Positions 44,231 to 52,983 of a stretch of DNA of 64,000 nucleotides are shown piece by piece (the stretch's first letter is position 1; each line of letters starts with the position of its first letter). The notes beneath the pieces were generated by a model. It did not search any database. It was not told the DNA's origin and worked only from the letters and a program-made list of their open reading frames with translations. Source of the stretch: Pedobacter montanisoli (GTDB taxonomy: Bacteria; Bacteroidota; Bacteroidia; Sphingobacteriales; Sphingobacteriaceae). The translations under genes and the position numbers were made by a program. The stretch spans positions 806,001 through 870,000 of the forward strand of contig NZ_JALGBH010000001.1 in NCBI RefSeq assembly GCF_022809115.1. The letters run 5' to 3'.

Positions 44231-46648
44231 CTATGAATTACCTGCTCTGTTCATTTCTTCACTGGCCCCACCACTCGATCTTTTGGCAGGTTTAAGTGGC
44301 TTGCCAAAACGGTAAGTAAAGGTTAAAATAGCTACACGGCTATCGGTTTGCAGCTTAAAATACTCCTGTGCATTCGGAAAAGTGGTTAGACCTTCCATAG
44401 CCTGTGTGTAAAAGATATCACGCAATGCCAGTTTAATGCTTCCGGCATTTTTAAAGATAGATTTAGACAGCCCGGCAGATAGCTGTCCATTAGGGTATAA
44501 TAATTCCTGCAGATCGTTTCGTGCTTTTGTGGTATAAAACCCAGAAAGATCTGCACTTAATGTTTTGCTGATTTTAAACTGGTTATTCATACTGGTATGT
44601 AATTGATTGATGTTTGATTTAAAGCTCAATCCGTTGGAATTATTTAAGACTTTGTGGTTAAAGTTACTCTGAATGGTTGCATCCCACCATGAAAGGGGCT
44701 TTAACTGTAGCGTTAAACCAATACCATAATTGTGCATTTTACCAACATTCCCTTCTGTGTAAACCAGAATATCATTAGATTCATTGATAAATATCTGAGA
44801 GAAGTAATCTTTAATTAAGCTATAACTCAGTGTGGTTGTTAAAAATTGGTTTAGGGTATGGCTTAATTCAAAATTCCATGTTCTTTGAGGCGTAATATCG
44901 GGATTGCCTTTTTGCAGTGTATATTTGTTGATAATGAGTACGAAAGGATTGAGCTTTTGATAAGGAGGCCGATCTATGCGACGAGTAAATAGCAACGTGA
45001 AACTATTTAAACTGTCGGCCTTATAGCTTAAATAGCCTGAAGGGAAAATATCCAGATAGTTTTTACTGAAATTGCTTGAAGGTTTTTGCATATTGCCCAA
45101 TTGATCGGCAGAATAATGGGTGTTTTCTATTCTGATACCCAATTGATAGCTCAGCTTATCTGATTTCTGATCGAAACTTCCATAGGCAGATGAAATGGTT
45201 TCTTTATAGATGAAATGGTTGGTTTTATTAAAGTCAGGAAACCATGTTCCGCTATTATTTAGCTCATACGAGGCAAAATTATCTGTATTGATGTTAGAAA
45301 ACTTAATGCCGGTTTCTATTTTCCCCCGGCTTAAAGGATAACTGTAATCTGTTTTTGCTGAAAATATGTTAAGTCTTGTAGGGATTTCACCTCTCGACTG
45401 CCGTTCATAAGCCATGATGTCATCATTTCGGCTGTTGTTAAAATACTGATTGCTTTTATTTCTGTATTTTAAAAGATCTAGATCAAAACCTATTTCGCCT
45501 TTATTGTTCAGTTTGTGTCTGCTGTAAAAATTTATACCACCGTTTCTTACATTTAAAGGTGCTTTTCCGGTTGTATATATGACTGAATCTGGGGTATTAT
45601 TCTTGTCTAACCATAAAGCAGTTGCCTGGTTTTGATTTGATCGGTTAATCAGTGTGCCCTGAAGTGTAAAGCCAACGGTAGATTTCTCTGAAGCAAAGAT
45701 GTCTAAACCTGTTTTTAAAGTTTGAATGTAAGCATATGAGGAAAGATGTGAAGGTTGTTCTAAATGACTTTGGTTTGTGTTATCAAAATAGGCTCTGTCT
45801 GCATATATTTCTGTAGAATTGGTATTGTAGTTGAAAGCATAGTTAGCAAAAGCATTAATCTTACCTTTACGATAATTAAACTGCATGGAATTGTTGCTTC
45901 TGTAGCCTTTGCCTCGGCCACCGCCTATCTGTAAATTTCCATTGATACCTTCCTGGTTGTTTTTCTTGGTTTTAATGTTAATAATACCCGCATTACCTGT
46001 GGCATCGTACTTTGCAGAAGGACTGGTTATCAACTCGATTTGATTGACCTGGCTGGCATTCATGGAGCTTAGCAAAGCATTTAGCTCCGTGCCAGATAAA
46101 TAAGTTTGCTTACCATCTATCATAACCAAAACGCCGTTTTTACCTTGTAAGCTAATACCTCCATTGCGATCTACCATTACACCCGGCGATTTTTCAAGGA
46201 CTTCAAGTACAGTAGATCCGGCATTACTGGCTGTTGCATCAACATTAATCAATAATTTACCTTCGCTACGTTGAATAAAAGGTCTGGTGGCGTTAACAGA
46301 AACTTCTTTAAGCTGTTTAGTATCATGGTTTAAAGTTATTTCTATCCGCTTTTTTGCGGGTAAACTAAACACTTCAGAAGTTTTTACGGCAAAACCCATG
46401 GCAGATACTTTTATAATGTAATTACCATTAGGAATGGAACTAAAGTTAGCACTTCCGTTTTCGTTACTGAAAGCACCTTTAACAAGTGTTTGGTCAGATG
46501 CTTTTTTGAGCTCAACCGAGGCATAAGGAACAGACTGATTGTTGGTTTCTTTAATGATAACCTGCAAATCGGCAGTTGTGTTTTGTGCAGTAGAAATAGC
46601 TGGCCATAGCATAGCTATGATTGCTACTAATTTTAGGATAGATTTCAT
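44231..46648 (-). CDS. TonB-dependent receptor (OMP_b-brl_3 type)
   Basis: The 805-residue protein has a signal peptide about 1-21 (MLWPAISTAQ), a carboxypeptidase-regulatory-like domain about 25-110, a plug about 125-235 (STVLEVLEKSPGVMVDRNGGI, SPSAKYDATGNAGIINIKTK) and a C-terminal barrel. It has the same domain order as the receptor at 10930-13365 and is probably a paralogue. It is 27 bp downstream of a MarR gene, so the regulator very likely controls it. The ligand is not apparent. Confidence 0.9.
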   Translation of the reverse strand: MKSILKLVAIIAMLWPAISTAQNTTADLQVIIKETNNQSVPYASVELKKASDQTLVKGAFSNENGSANFSSIPNGNYIIKVSAMGFAVKTSEVFSLPAKKRIEITLNHDTKQLKEVSVNATRPFIQRSEGKLLINVDATASNAGSTVLEVLEKSPGVMVDRNGGISLQGKNGVLVMIDGKQTYLSGTELNALLSSMNASQVNQIELITSPSAKYDATGNAGIINIKTKKNNQEGINGNLQIGGGRGKGYRSNNSMQFNYRKGKINAFANYAFNYNTNSTEIYADRAYFDNTNQSHLEQPSHLSSYAYIQTLKTGLDIFASEKSTVGFTLQGTLINRSNQNQATALWLDKNNTPDSVIYTTGKAPLNVRNGGINFYSRHKLNNKGEIGFDLDLLKYRNKSNQYFNNSRNDDIMAYERQSRGEIPTRLNIFSAKTDYSYPLSRGKIETGIKFSNINTDNFASYELNNSGTWFPDFNKTNHFIYKETISSAYGSFDQKSDKLSYQLGIRIENTHYSADQLGNMQKPSSNFSKNYLDIFPSGYLSYKADSLNSFTLLFTRRIDRPPYQKLNPFVLIINKYTLQKGNPDITPQRTWNFELSHTLNQFLTTTLSYSLIKDYFSQIFINESNDILVYTEGNVGKMHNYGIGLTLQLKPLSWWDATIQSNFNHKVLNNSNGLSFKSNINQLHTSMNNQFKISKTLSADLSGFYTTKARNDLQELLYPNGQLSAGLSKSIFKNAGSIKLALRDIFYTQAMEGLTTFPNAQEYFKLQTDSRVAILTFTYRFGKPLKPAKRSSGGASEEMNRAGNS

Positions 46649-46675
46649 GTGTGTGTTTGGTTTATTTTGTGTGTT

Positions 46676-47107
46676 TTATGATTTACAGTTTTCCATAATC
46701 TGATGTAATAAGTTTCTCATTTCATTAATTTTTTCAAGAGAAATGCCCTTTAATGCTTTGGCCCGGTTTTTTAAAGCCACTTCATTTACATCAACCGTTA
46801 TTTTTAAACCAGCTTCTGTAAGTTGCAAAAGTGCTTTTCGCCTGTCGGCGGGATTTACTTTCCGTTTGATGTAACCTTTTTTTTCTAATAGAAATACAAT
46901 ACGGGTAATAGAAGCTGCATCTTTAAACAAGACCCTGCTCATATCGCTTTGTGTTAAACTACTTTCTTCAGATAAACTTTTTAAGATCAGCCATTGGTCA
47001 ATTGTAATATTGTAACCAGCCTTACTCACATTTTTTTGTGAGAACTGATTATAAGTTCTGAAACATTTATCGAGCGTATAAAGTAGGGTGTTATTTAATT
47101 TTTCCAT
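46676..47107 (-). CDS. MarR-family transcriptional regulator
   Basis: The 143-residue protein has a winged-helix core about 30-105: LTQSDMSRVLFKDAASITRIVFLLEKKGYIKRKVNPADRRKA in separate pieces, where DRRKA is the wing signature, flanked by dimer helices. The ATG at 47107 (MEKLNNTLLYTLDK) is preferred to a TTG three codons upstream. It is first in an operon with the TonB receptor. Two MarR-size palindromes (47127-47155) lie directly upstream, so it probably autoregulates and represses the receptor until a ligand binds. Confidence 0.93.
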   Translation of the reverse strand: MEKLNNTLLYTLDKCFRTYNQFSQKNVSKAGYNITIDQWLILKSLSEESSLTQSDMSRVLFKDAASITRIVFLLEKKGYIKRKVNPADRRKALLQLTEAGLKITVDVNEVALKNRAKALKGISLEKINEMRNLLHQIMENCKS

Positions 47108-47113
47108 GTGATA

Positions 47114-47155
47114 CAAATATAATACTATTGATATGTCAATGCTTGATATATCAAG
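47114..47155 (-). promoter_or_regulatory. Tandem MarR operators and promoter of the MarR-receptor operon
   Basis: CTTGATATATCAAG (47142-47155) is a perfect palindrome and ATTGATATGTCAAT (47127-47140) is a near-perfect one, centres 15 bp apart. TATATTTG reads on the minus strand at 47121-47114, matching TAnnTTTG; it would start transcription almost at the ATG (47107), implying a leaderless or very short-leader mRNA. Confidence 0.65.
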
Positions 47156-47219
47156 TATATTTTTACATTTCTTGTTTTTTCATACGCTCTTATCAATGTA
47201 AATTGTTATTTTGCAAGCT

Positions 47220-48368
47220 ATGCAGTTTAAAGATATTATTGGACAGGAAGTAGCGAAAAAGCATCTTTTGCAAACCGTTAAAGAAAACAGAATAAGTCAT
47301 GCACAGTTGTTCTTATCTCCATCTGGTAGCGGGGCATTGCCTTTAGCAATTGCTTATGCACAATACATTAACTGTGAGGATAGAACAGAGACAGACAGTT
47401 GCGGAGCATGCGCATCATGCCGTAAATATGAGAAATATATTCATCCCGATTTACATTTTTCTTATCCATTCTTTGCATCTAAAGATATAAAAGTAGCCAC
47501 AGATGTTCTGGAAGAATGGCGGCAGATGCTTTTGGAAAACCCATATTTTGATTTAGATATCTGGAGATCACAGCTCAATGCCGATAACAAGCAGGCCAAT
47601 ATTAACATGGCCGAATGCCATGATATTATCAAAAAGCTTAGTTTTAAAGCTTTTGAAGCACAAACAAAAGTACTGATCATGTGGTTGCCTGAGTTTTTGG
47701 ATAAGGAAGGAAATGCTTTATTGAAAATTATTGAAGAGCCTCCTGCACATACATTGTTTATACTGGTTGCTCAAAATCAAGAACAGATCCTTTCAACTAT
47801 ATTGTCGCGAACTCAATTGGTTAAAATACCTAAGTTAACAGACACTGATATTACAACTTATCTGATAGAAAAGGCCGGCGTTTCCCAAAATCTGGCTGAA
47901 GAATTCAGTTTTCTGGCTGATGGCAATTTGATAGAGGCCAATACGCTGGTAAATGATATTTCAAATAATAATGCAGGTTATTTTGCAGAGTGGTTGCGAA
48001 TGGGTTATGGCAATAAAGTAAGCGCAATGATTGCCTTTACAGAAACGGCCGCATCATGGGGCAGGGAGAACCAAAAGAACTTTTTAAGATACGGAATTAA
48101 TTTCCTGCGTGAGTGCAGTTTGATATTAAGTGGAGCCGAAAATCTGGTAAAATTACCGCAAAGTACCATGGAGGTAGCGCAAAAGCTTTCTGTTCATGTA
48201 TTGAGTATGCCTATGATAGAAGCATTGGTTGAGGAGCTGGAAAAGGCACATTACCACATAGAAAGAAACGCGAATCCGAAAATTCTGTTTTTAGATGTAT
48301 CTTTACAGCTGGTAAAAATTATTAAGTTTAAAACACTCCCGCAAGGGAATCAATATATATACAATTAA
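47220..48368 (+). CDS. holB: DNA polymerase III delta' subunit
   Basis: The 382-residue clamp-loader subunit begins at MQFKDIIGQEVAKKHLLQTV. The P-loop is degenerate (SPSGSGALPLA, no Lys), as usual for delta' which does not hydrolyse ATP. A four-Cys zinc module is present (NCEDRTETDSCGACASCRK split over about 58-77), followed by HPDLH. LIMWLPEFLDKEGNALLKIIEEPP and SRTQLVKIP match the family, with SRTQ in place of the SRC box. It lies 3 bp before ricT. The start at 47220 is an ATG; a TTG 9 bp upstream is possible but less likely. Confidence 0.92.
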   Translation: MQFKDIIGQEVAKKHLLQTVKENRISHAQLFLSPSGSGALPLAIAYAQYINCEDRTETDSCGACASCRKYEKYIHPDLHFSYPFFASKDIKVATDVLEEWRQMLLENPYFDLDIWRSQLNADNKQANINMAECHDIIKKLSFKAFEAQTKVLIMWLPEFLDKEGNALLKIIEEPPAHTLFILVAQNQEQILSTILSRTQLVKIPKLTDTDITTYLIEKAGVSQNLAEEFSFLADGNLIEANTLVNDISNNNAGYFAEWLRMGYGNKVSAMIAFTETAASWGRENQKNFLRYGINFLRECSLILSGAENLVKLPQSTMEVAQKLSVHVLSMPMIEALVEELEKAHYHIERNANPKILFLDVSLQLVKIIKFKTLPQGNQYIYN

Positions 48369-48371
48369 AAT

Positions 48372-49742
48372 ATGGGATGTGGAAGTTGTTCATCGGGCGG
48401 AGGTTGCGCTCCAGCCGGGTGTAAAAGTAATGGCTCCTGCCTAACCGGCGGTTGCCAGAAAATGGAAGTTTACGATTGGCTGTCTGATTTAGATATGCCC
48501 TCTAATTATATACCTTTTCAAGTTATTGAAGTAAAATTTAAAGGCGCAAGAAAAGAATTCTTTTTAAATAGCGACAACATTTATCTAGAAATAGGTGAGC
48601 TTGTGGTTGTAGAAGGACCAACCGGAGGCTATGATGTGGGACATGTTTCTCTAACCGGAGAATTGGTGCGTACCCAGTTAAAAAGGAAAAAAACGCATGC
48701 AGACCAAGTAAGCCGAAAAATTTACAGAAAGGCTTCGGAGGCTGATGTGGAAAAATGGAAACAGGCCAAAGATCTTGAATGGGAAACCATGCACAAGGCA
48801 AGAACGCTTGCGCTTGACCTGAATCTTTCTATGAAGATCAGCGATGTAGATTATCAGGGCGATAAAACCAAAGCAACTTTCTTTTATACTGCAGAAGGCA
48901 GGGTAGATTTCAGAGAACTGATTAAGCGAATGGCTGAGGCTTTTCGCATTCGCATAGAAATGCGCCAGATAGGCATGCGCCAAGAAGCCGGACGTTTAGG
49001 CGGCATCGGTTCTTGTGGAAGAGAGCTGTGTTGTTCAACATGGCTAACCAATTTTAAAACGGTTTCTACAGCAGCGGCAAGGTATCAAAACCTATCTTTA
49101 AATACCTTGAAACTGGCAGGTCAATGTGGTAAACTAAAATGCTGTTTAAATTATGAGTTAGATACTTATCTGGATGCCTTAAAGGATATCCCTGAAAAAG
49201 TAGATTCACTGCTTACCGAGACAGGAGTGGCCAGACTGCAAAAAACAGATATTTTCAAGAAATTGATGTGGTTCAGCTATTCAAACCAGGAAGACTGGAT
49301 TCCTTTAAAAGTAGATCGTGTTAAAGAAATCATGGCCATGAATAAGAAAGGAGATAAGCCTTCTGATCTTAAAGACGAAGCAGTTGAAATCAAAACATCA
49401 GCTGTAGCTGAAATTGTACATGATTATGAGAATGTGGTTGGTCAGGATAGCTTAACACGCCTAGATGACAAAGGAAGAAATAGAAACAGGAATAAGAAAA
49501 GAAGCGATAAAAATAAACCTGTGCAGGCTACGCAAAGCCAGCAAGGCAATAGACCGAAACAACCTCAGGCTAGGCCGCAAAATGCATCTAAACCTCAGCA
49601 GCTGGCACAATCAAGCCCTGAAGCAACTGAACAAGATAACAACACGGCTAAAAAGAACAATAGAAACAACCGTAACAGAAATCGCAATAGAGGCAGAAAC
49701 AGGTCTAATTCTCAGAATTCTTCCCCGTCAAATAATGAATAA
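48372..49742 (+). CDS. ricT: RicT (YaaT) PSP1-domain protein with Asn/Arg-rich tail
   Basis: The 456-residue protein opens with a Cys-Gly-rich segment (MGCGSCSSGGGCAPAGCK), then a PSP1 domain about 55-240, and the iron-sulfur cysteines in GSCGRELCCSTWL and GQCGKLKCCLNYE, all RicT marks. In Bacillus RicT works with RicA and RicF in RNA processing and competence/biofilm control; no RicA or RicF gene is here. The C-terminal about 90 residues are low complexity (Asn, Arg, Lys, Gln, Pro), possibly RNA-binding. It overlaps gldH by 8 bp and follows holB by 3 bp, a conserved Bacteroidota neighbourhood. Confidence 0.93.
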   Translation: MGCGSCSSGGGCAPAGCKSNGSCLTGGCQKMEVYDWLSDLDMPSNYIPFQVIEVKFKGARKEFFLNSDNIYLEIGELVVVEGPTGGYDVGHVSLTGELVRTQLKRKKTHADQVSRKIYRKASEADVEKWKQAKDLEWETMHKARTLALDLNLSMKISDVDYQGDKTKATFFYTAEGRVDFRELIKRMAEAFRIRIEMRQIGMRQEAGRLGGIGSCGRELCCSTWLTNFKTVSTAAARYQNLSLNTLKLAGQCGKLKCCLNYELDTYLDALKDIPEKVDSLLTETGVARLQKTDIFKKLMWFSYSNQEDWIPLKVDRVKEIMAMNKKGDKPSDLKDEAVEIKTSAVAEIVHDYENVVGQDSLTRLDDKGRNRNRNKKRSDKNKPVQATQSQQGNRPKQPQARPQNASKPQQLAQSSPEATEQDNNTAKKNNRNNRNRNRNRGRNRSNSQNSSPSNNE

Positions 49743-50196
49743 AATATATTGCCTTTTATTTTTTATTGTTTTAGCCGGATTTTCGGCTTGTAACCTCAAT
49801 ACAGTTGCAGACAGTACACAAAGTGTACCGGGAAATAATTGGCTGTATAATAATCCGGCAAAGACACAGTTTGAAATTAGCGATACCTTGAAAACCTATG
49901 CGGTAAAATTTAACTTAAGGCATACCGTAGATTACCGTTATTCTAACCTCTTTGTACTTTTGGTTGTAAGGGGTAAGGATGTGAATAAAAAGATCAGGTA
50001 CGAGCTAAAACTGGCTACGCAGACAGGAGAATGGTTAGGAAAAGGCTCAGGTGATATTTATTCCAAAGAATTTACGTTATTGAAAGACCTTTCTTTTAAA
50101 CACCAAGGAACGTACACGATAACTATAGAACAAAATATGAGAGATAATCCACTTATAGGAATTAGTGATGTTGGACTACAAGTGGTTAAAAATTAG
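49735..50196 (+). CDS. gldH: Gliding motility lipoprotein GldH
   Basis: The 153-residue lipoprotein has signal segment KIYCLLFFIVLAGFSAC, lipobox FSAC. The start at 49735 is set by the signal peptide; the same frame runs upstream inside ricT but codes only basic low-complexity sequence. The mature part (TQFEISDTLKTYAVKFNLRHTVDYRYSNLFV, split here) fits GldH, a lipoprotein required for gliding in Flavobacterium. Many Bacteroidota carry gldH without observed gliding. The other gld genes are not in this window. It overlaps ricT by 8 bp. Confidence 0.88.
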   Translation: MNKIYCLLFFIVLAGFSACNLNTVADSTQSVPGNNWLYNNPAKTQFEISDTLKTYAVKFNLRHTVDYRYSNLFVLLVVRGKDVNKKIRYELKLATQTGEWLGKGSGDIYSKEFTLLKDLSFKHQGTYTITIEQNMRDNPLIGISDVGLQVVKN

Positions 50197-50197
50197 C

Positions 50198-51385
50198 ATG
50201 ATGACGAAAAGAATTTATATGGTATTGTTTGCATTACTGGTTAGCCTGTATGTAAATGCCCAGGGAATTAACTTTATGGATAACCCTAAGTGGGAAACCG
50301 TATTGGAAAAAGCCAAAAAAGAAAATAAAATTATTTTCCTGGATGCTTATGCTACATGGTGTGGCCCATGTAAGCAAATGGAAGCAGATGTTTATGTTAA
50401 AAAAGAAGTGGCCGATTTTTATAATGCCAATTTTGTTAATGTAAAGATCGATATGGAAAAGGGAGAGGGTGCCATGCTTGCAGATAGATACTATGTAAAT
50501 GCTTATCCAAATTTGGTCTTTATCAGTCCTGATGGAGTAATGCTACATAAAGCCGTAGGTTTTAGAGAGCCAGAAGAGTTCATTTCTTTGGGTAAAGAAG
50601 CTAAAAATCCGGAAAGCCAATATTATACTTTAAAAAAGAAAGCGTTAGAACTCTCTAATGCACAGTTTTTGGTTTTTGCGGAGAAAGCAATGGAATTTGA
50701 GGATGATGATCTTTTTGAAATAGGGGAGAGTTATTTAGCTAAACAACCTGATATTTTAGCCAATGCTGATTTGATTAATCTGGTAATGAAATACCTCCCA
50801 ACATTGGGCGATGAAAAGAACCTTAAATATTTTGCAGATAACAAAAGCAGAATATTAAGAGAAGGTACATATACTGAAGCAGATTTTGAAAGCCGACTGG
50901 TTGATTTAACCTTACAATACGCTATGTCGAGTAAAGTTCAGTTCTCTGATGACCTTGACTTTGATATTGTGAAAGAACTGTTGAATAAATACGTTCCACA
51001 GAGCTCGTTTTTTATTTACAACTATTTTAGGGCACAATACTTTCTTGGAAACAAAGAAGTGGCGCCGGCATTAGATGCTGTGAACCAGATCTTAAATAAT
51101 CCTTCAAAATCAACTTACGCACAAATTTGTAATGCTGTGATGGCTTTAGGCCCTGTCTTTTTTGAAAATGGACAGTTAGATGAAGCTTTTAAGAAACTTG
51201 ATGGCATACCAGTGCCCGAGAGCGAGAAAGATTTAGCCTATTTAAAAGATTTTGCAAAAGCGGTGGTTTATAATAAGACCCAACAACAAGATAAGTTTAA
51301 AGCGGTTGCTGATAACATCCTGAAAAACGATAAAACACCTAAAGATGTAAAGTTTATTATAGAGCAATATTTGAATAAGAAATAA
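50198..51385 (+). CDS. Periplasmic thioredoxin-family protein with long helical C-terminus
   Basis: From the ATG at 50198 this is a 395-residue protein with a signal peptide (MMTKRIYMVLFALLVSLYVNAQ). A thioredoxin fold follows, with ATWCGPCKQMEADVY and cis-Pro in NAYPNLVFI (about 25-150). The last 240 residues are mainly helical and TPR-like in look (NADLINLVMKYLPTLGDEKNL, GQLDEAFKKLDGIPV). It may reduce disulfides of envelope proteins. It begins 1 bp after the gldH stop, so it is in the holB-ricT-gldH transcript, and it ends before a terminator. Confidence 0.88.
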   Translation: MMTKRIYMVLFALLVSLYVNAQGINFMDNPKWETVLEKAKKENKIIFLDAYATWCGPCKQMEADVYVKKEVADFYNANFVNVKIDMEKGEGAMLADRYYVNAYPNLVFISPDGVMLHKAVGFREPEEFISLGKEAKNPESQYYTLKKKALELSNAQFLVFAEKAMEFEDDDLFEIGESYLAKQPDILANADLINLVMKYLPTLGDEKNLKYFADNKSRILREGTYTEADFESRLVDLTLQYAMSSKVQFSDDLDFDIVKELLNKYVPQSSFFIYNYFRAQYFLGNKEVAPALDAVNQILNNPSKSTYAQICNAVMALGPVFFENGQLDEAFKKLDGIPVPESEKDLAYLKDFAKAVVYNKTQQQDKFKAVADNILKNDKTPKDVKFIIEQYLNKK

Positions 51386-51409
51386 CCACCTTATTTATAA
51401 GAAATCAAA

Positions 51410-51441
51410 AAAAGCCACGGGATTATTCCTGTGGCTTTTTT
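51410..51441. terminator. Bidirectional terminator between thioredoxin-like gene and murF
   Basis: AGCCACGGG (51413-51421) pairs with CCTGTGGCT (51428-51436) with one G-T, flanked by an A-run and TTTTTT. It lies between two convergent genes. Confidence 0.88.
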
Positions 51442-51460
51442 GTTGTAATATTATTTAGAA

Positions 51461-52762
51461 TTATAACAACGGAAATAATCGCTCTAAAGCCATGCCCCGG
51501 CTACCTTTTAGTAGGACCAAGAAATCTTTAAAATGATTTTTATTTAGATAATCCGCTGCATCGGCGGTGTTATTGAAAAACGCTGCTTTGTAAGCATCTT
51601 TAAATGCATAAAAGTTACTTCCTATAAATACTACTTGCTCTGCATCACTTTGCAGTGCGGATTCTATAATGTTTTTATGTTGGGTAGCAGATTCTGGGCC
51701 TAATTCAAACATATCTCCCAATATGATTAACTTTTTACTGGCCTCCAATGTTTTGATATTGGATAAAGCTGCGGTCATGCTGCTGGGATTGGCATTGTAA
51801 TAATCACATATAACCGTATTTCTTTCGGTTTTGGTAACCTGAGAGCGATTATTTGCCGGGTTATAGCTTTCAAGCCCCTGGTTAATCTCCTGAGGAGTTA
51901 ATTTGAAATAAGTTCCTATACATATTGCAGCTAATACATTTTCAAAATTATATTTCCCGGTTAAATGGGTAGAAGCATGGTAAATACGGTTGTTATGTAT
52001 CCATTCAATCTCAAGAAATGTATTACTCTCTTTTAAATAGCCACTTACATAATTAGAAGCTTCTTTGCCGTAATATACCTTATTGTCTAAATTGTGTTTT
52101 TCAGCCATTTCCACCAAATGCTCATTGTCCTTATTTATAAAGGCTATGCCGCTTTGGGTTTTTAAATAGGCATAAAGCTCCGATTTTCCTTTTTTAACAC
52201 CTTCAAAACCTCCAAATCCTTCCAAATGAGCCATACCAACGTTGGTAATCAATCCCAAGCCCGGTTGGGCAATTTCACATAACTGTTCAATTTCCTTTTG
52301 ATGATTGGCCCCCATTTCCACAATCGCTATTTCTACTTCATTTGAAATGGACAAGAGAGTTAAGGGAACACCAATATGATTATTTAGATTGCCCTTGGTA
52401 GCATAAGTCTTGAACTTCTGGCTTAAAACTGCGTTAATCAGCTCTTTTGTAGTGGTTTTGCCATTACTGCCTGTTAAACCTATTACAGGAATGTTCAGTT
52501 GGTTGCGGTGATGCTTTGCTAGTTCTTGTAGTGCAGAAAGTACATCATCTACCAGAAAATAGCTTTCGCCCTTATTGAAATCAGGATTATCAATAACCAC
52601 ATATGCTGCGCCCATTTCCAACGCTTTTTCGGCAAAGGTATTTCCGTCAAAGTTTTCTCCTTTTAAAGCAAAGAAGATACAATTTTCGCTGATAAGCCTT
52701 GTGTCGGTACAGATTTTTGGGTGTTTCAGGTAAATCTGGTAAAGCAATGTAATGTTGTGCAT
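51461..52762 (-). CDS. murF: UDP-N-acetylmuramoyl-tripeptide:D-Ala-D-Ala ligase
   Basis: The 433-residue Mur ligase adds D-Ala-D-Ala to the peptidoglycan precursor. The N-terminal domain has DTRLISENCIFFALKGENFDGN, the ATP loop is GLTGSNGKTTTKELI (about 97-111), and further marks are NLNNHIGVPLTLL and VEMGANHQKEI. The C-terminal domain has VICDYYNANPSSM and LGDMFELG. It stands alone here, apart from any dcw cluster, which is common for murF in Bacteroidota. Confidence 0.96.
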   Translation of the reverse strand: MHNITLLYQIYLKHPKICTDTRLISENCIFFALKGENFDGNTFAEKALEMGAAYVVIDNPDFNKGESYFLVDDVLSALQELAKHHRNQLNIPVIGLTGSNGKTTTKELINAVLSQKFKTYATKGNLNNHIGVPLTLLSISNEVEIAIVEMGANHQKEIEQLCEIAQPGLGLITNVGMAHLEGFGGFEGVKKGKSELYAYLKTQSGIAFINKDNEHLVEMAEKHNLDNKVYYGKEASNYVSGYLKESNTFLEIEWIHNNRIYHASTHLTGKYNFENVLAAICIGTYFKLTPQEINQGLESYNPANNRSQVTKTERNTVICDYYNANPSSMTAALSNIKTLEASKKLIILGDMFELGPESATQHKNIIESALQSDAEQVVFIGSNFYAFKDAYKAAFFNNTADAADYLNKNHFKDFLVLLKGSRGMALERLFPLL

Positions 52763-52864
52763 GTTAGAGTTTTTGATACGGTAAAATTACAAATGAAGCA
52801 AAGAAATAAAATATTCTTTTAGTAATATTGATAAACTGTTTAAAATTAACTTAATAAACCTCCG

Positions 52865-52942
52865 TCACCCTGTTCCGATAATTATCGGAATTATTTCAGG
52901 GTCTGTAGTAAAAAGATTCTGAAACAGGTTCAGAAAGACGAG
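52865..52942. repeat. Palindromic intergenic element, copy 2
   Basis: CGTCACCCTG at its left, an 18-bp perfect palindrome TTCCGATAATTATCGGAA (52875-52892), CAGGG at 52899-52903 pairing with CCCTG, then TTCTGAA-5 nt-TTCAGAA (52919-52937) and AAAGACG at its right. It shares CGTCA, CCTG, TTTCAGGG and (T)GACGA-like ends with the element at 6415-6487. It lies in the gap between divergent murF and the M14 gene. Confidence 0.6.
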
Positions 52943-52983
52943 TATTTTCTAATTTTAAATAGCTTTTGATAAAGAAAAAAATT

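Noticed and set aside
48538..48983. Minus-strand open frames inside ricT
   Set aside because: They overlap the conserved PSP1 domain and lack any start signal or similarity.
49465..49734. Upstream extension of the gldH frame inside ricT
   Set aside because: The lipoprotein signal starts at 49735 and the extension codes only basic low-complexity sequence produced by reading the ricT tail out of frame.
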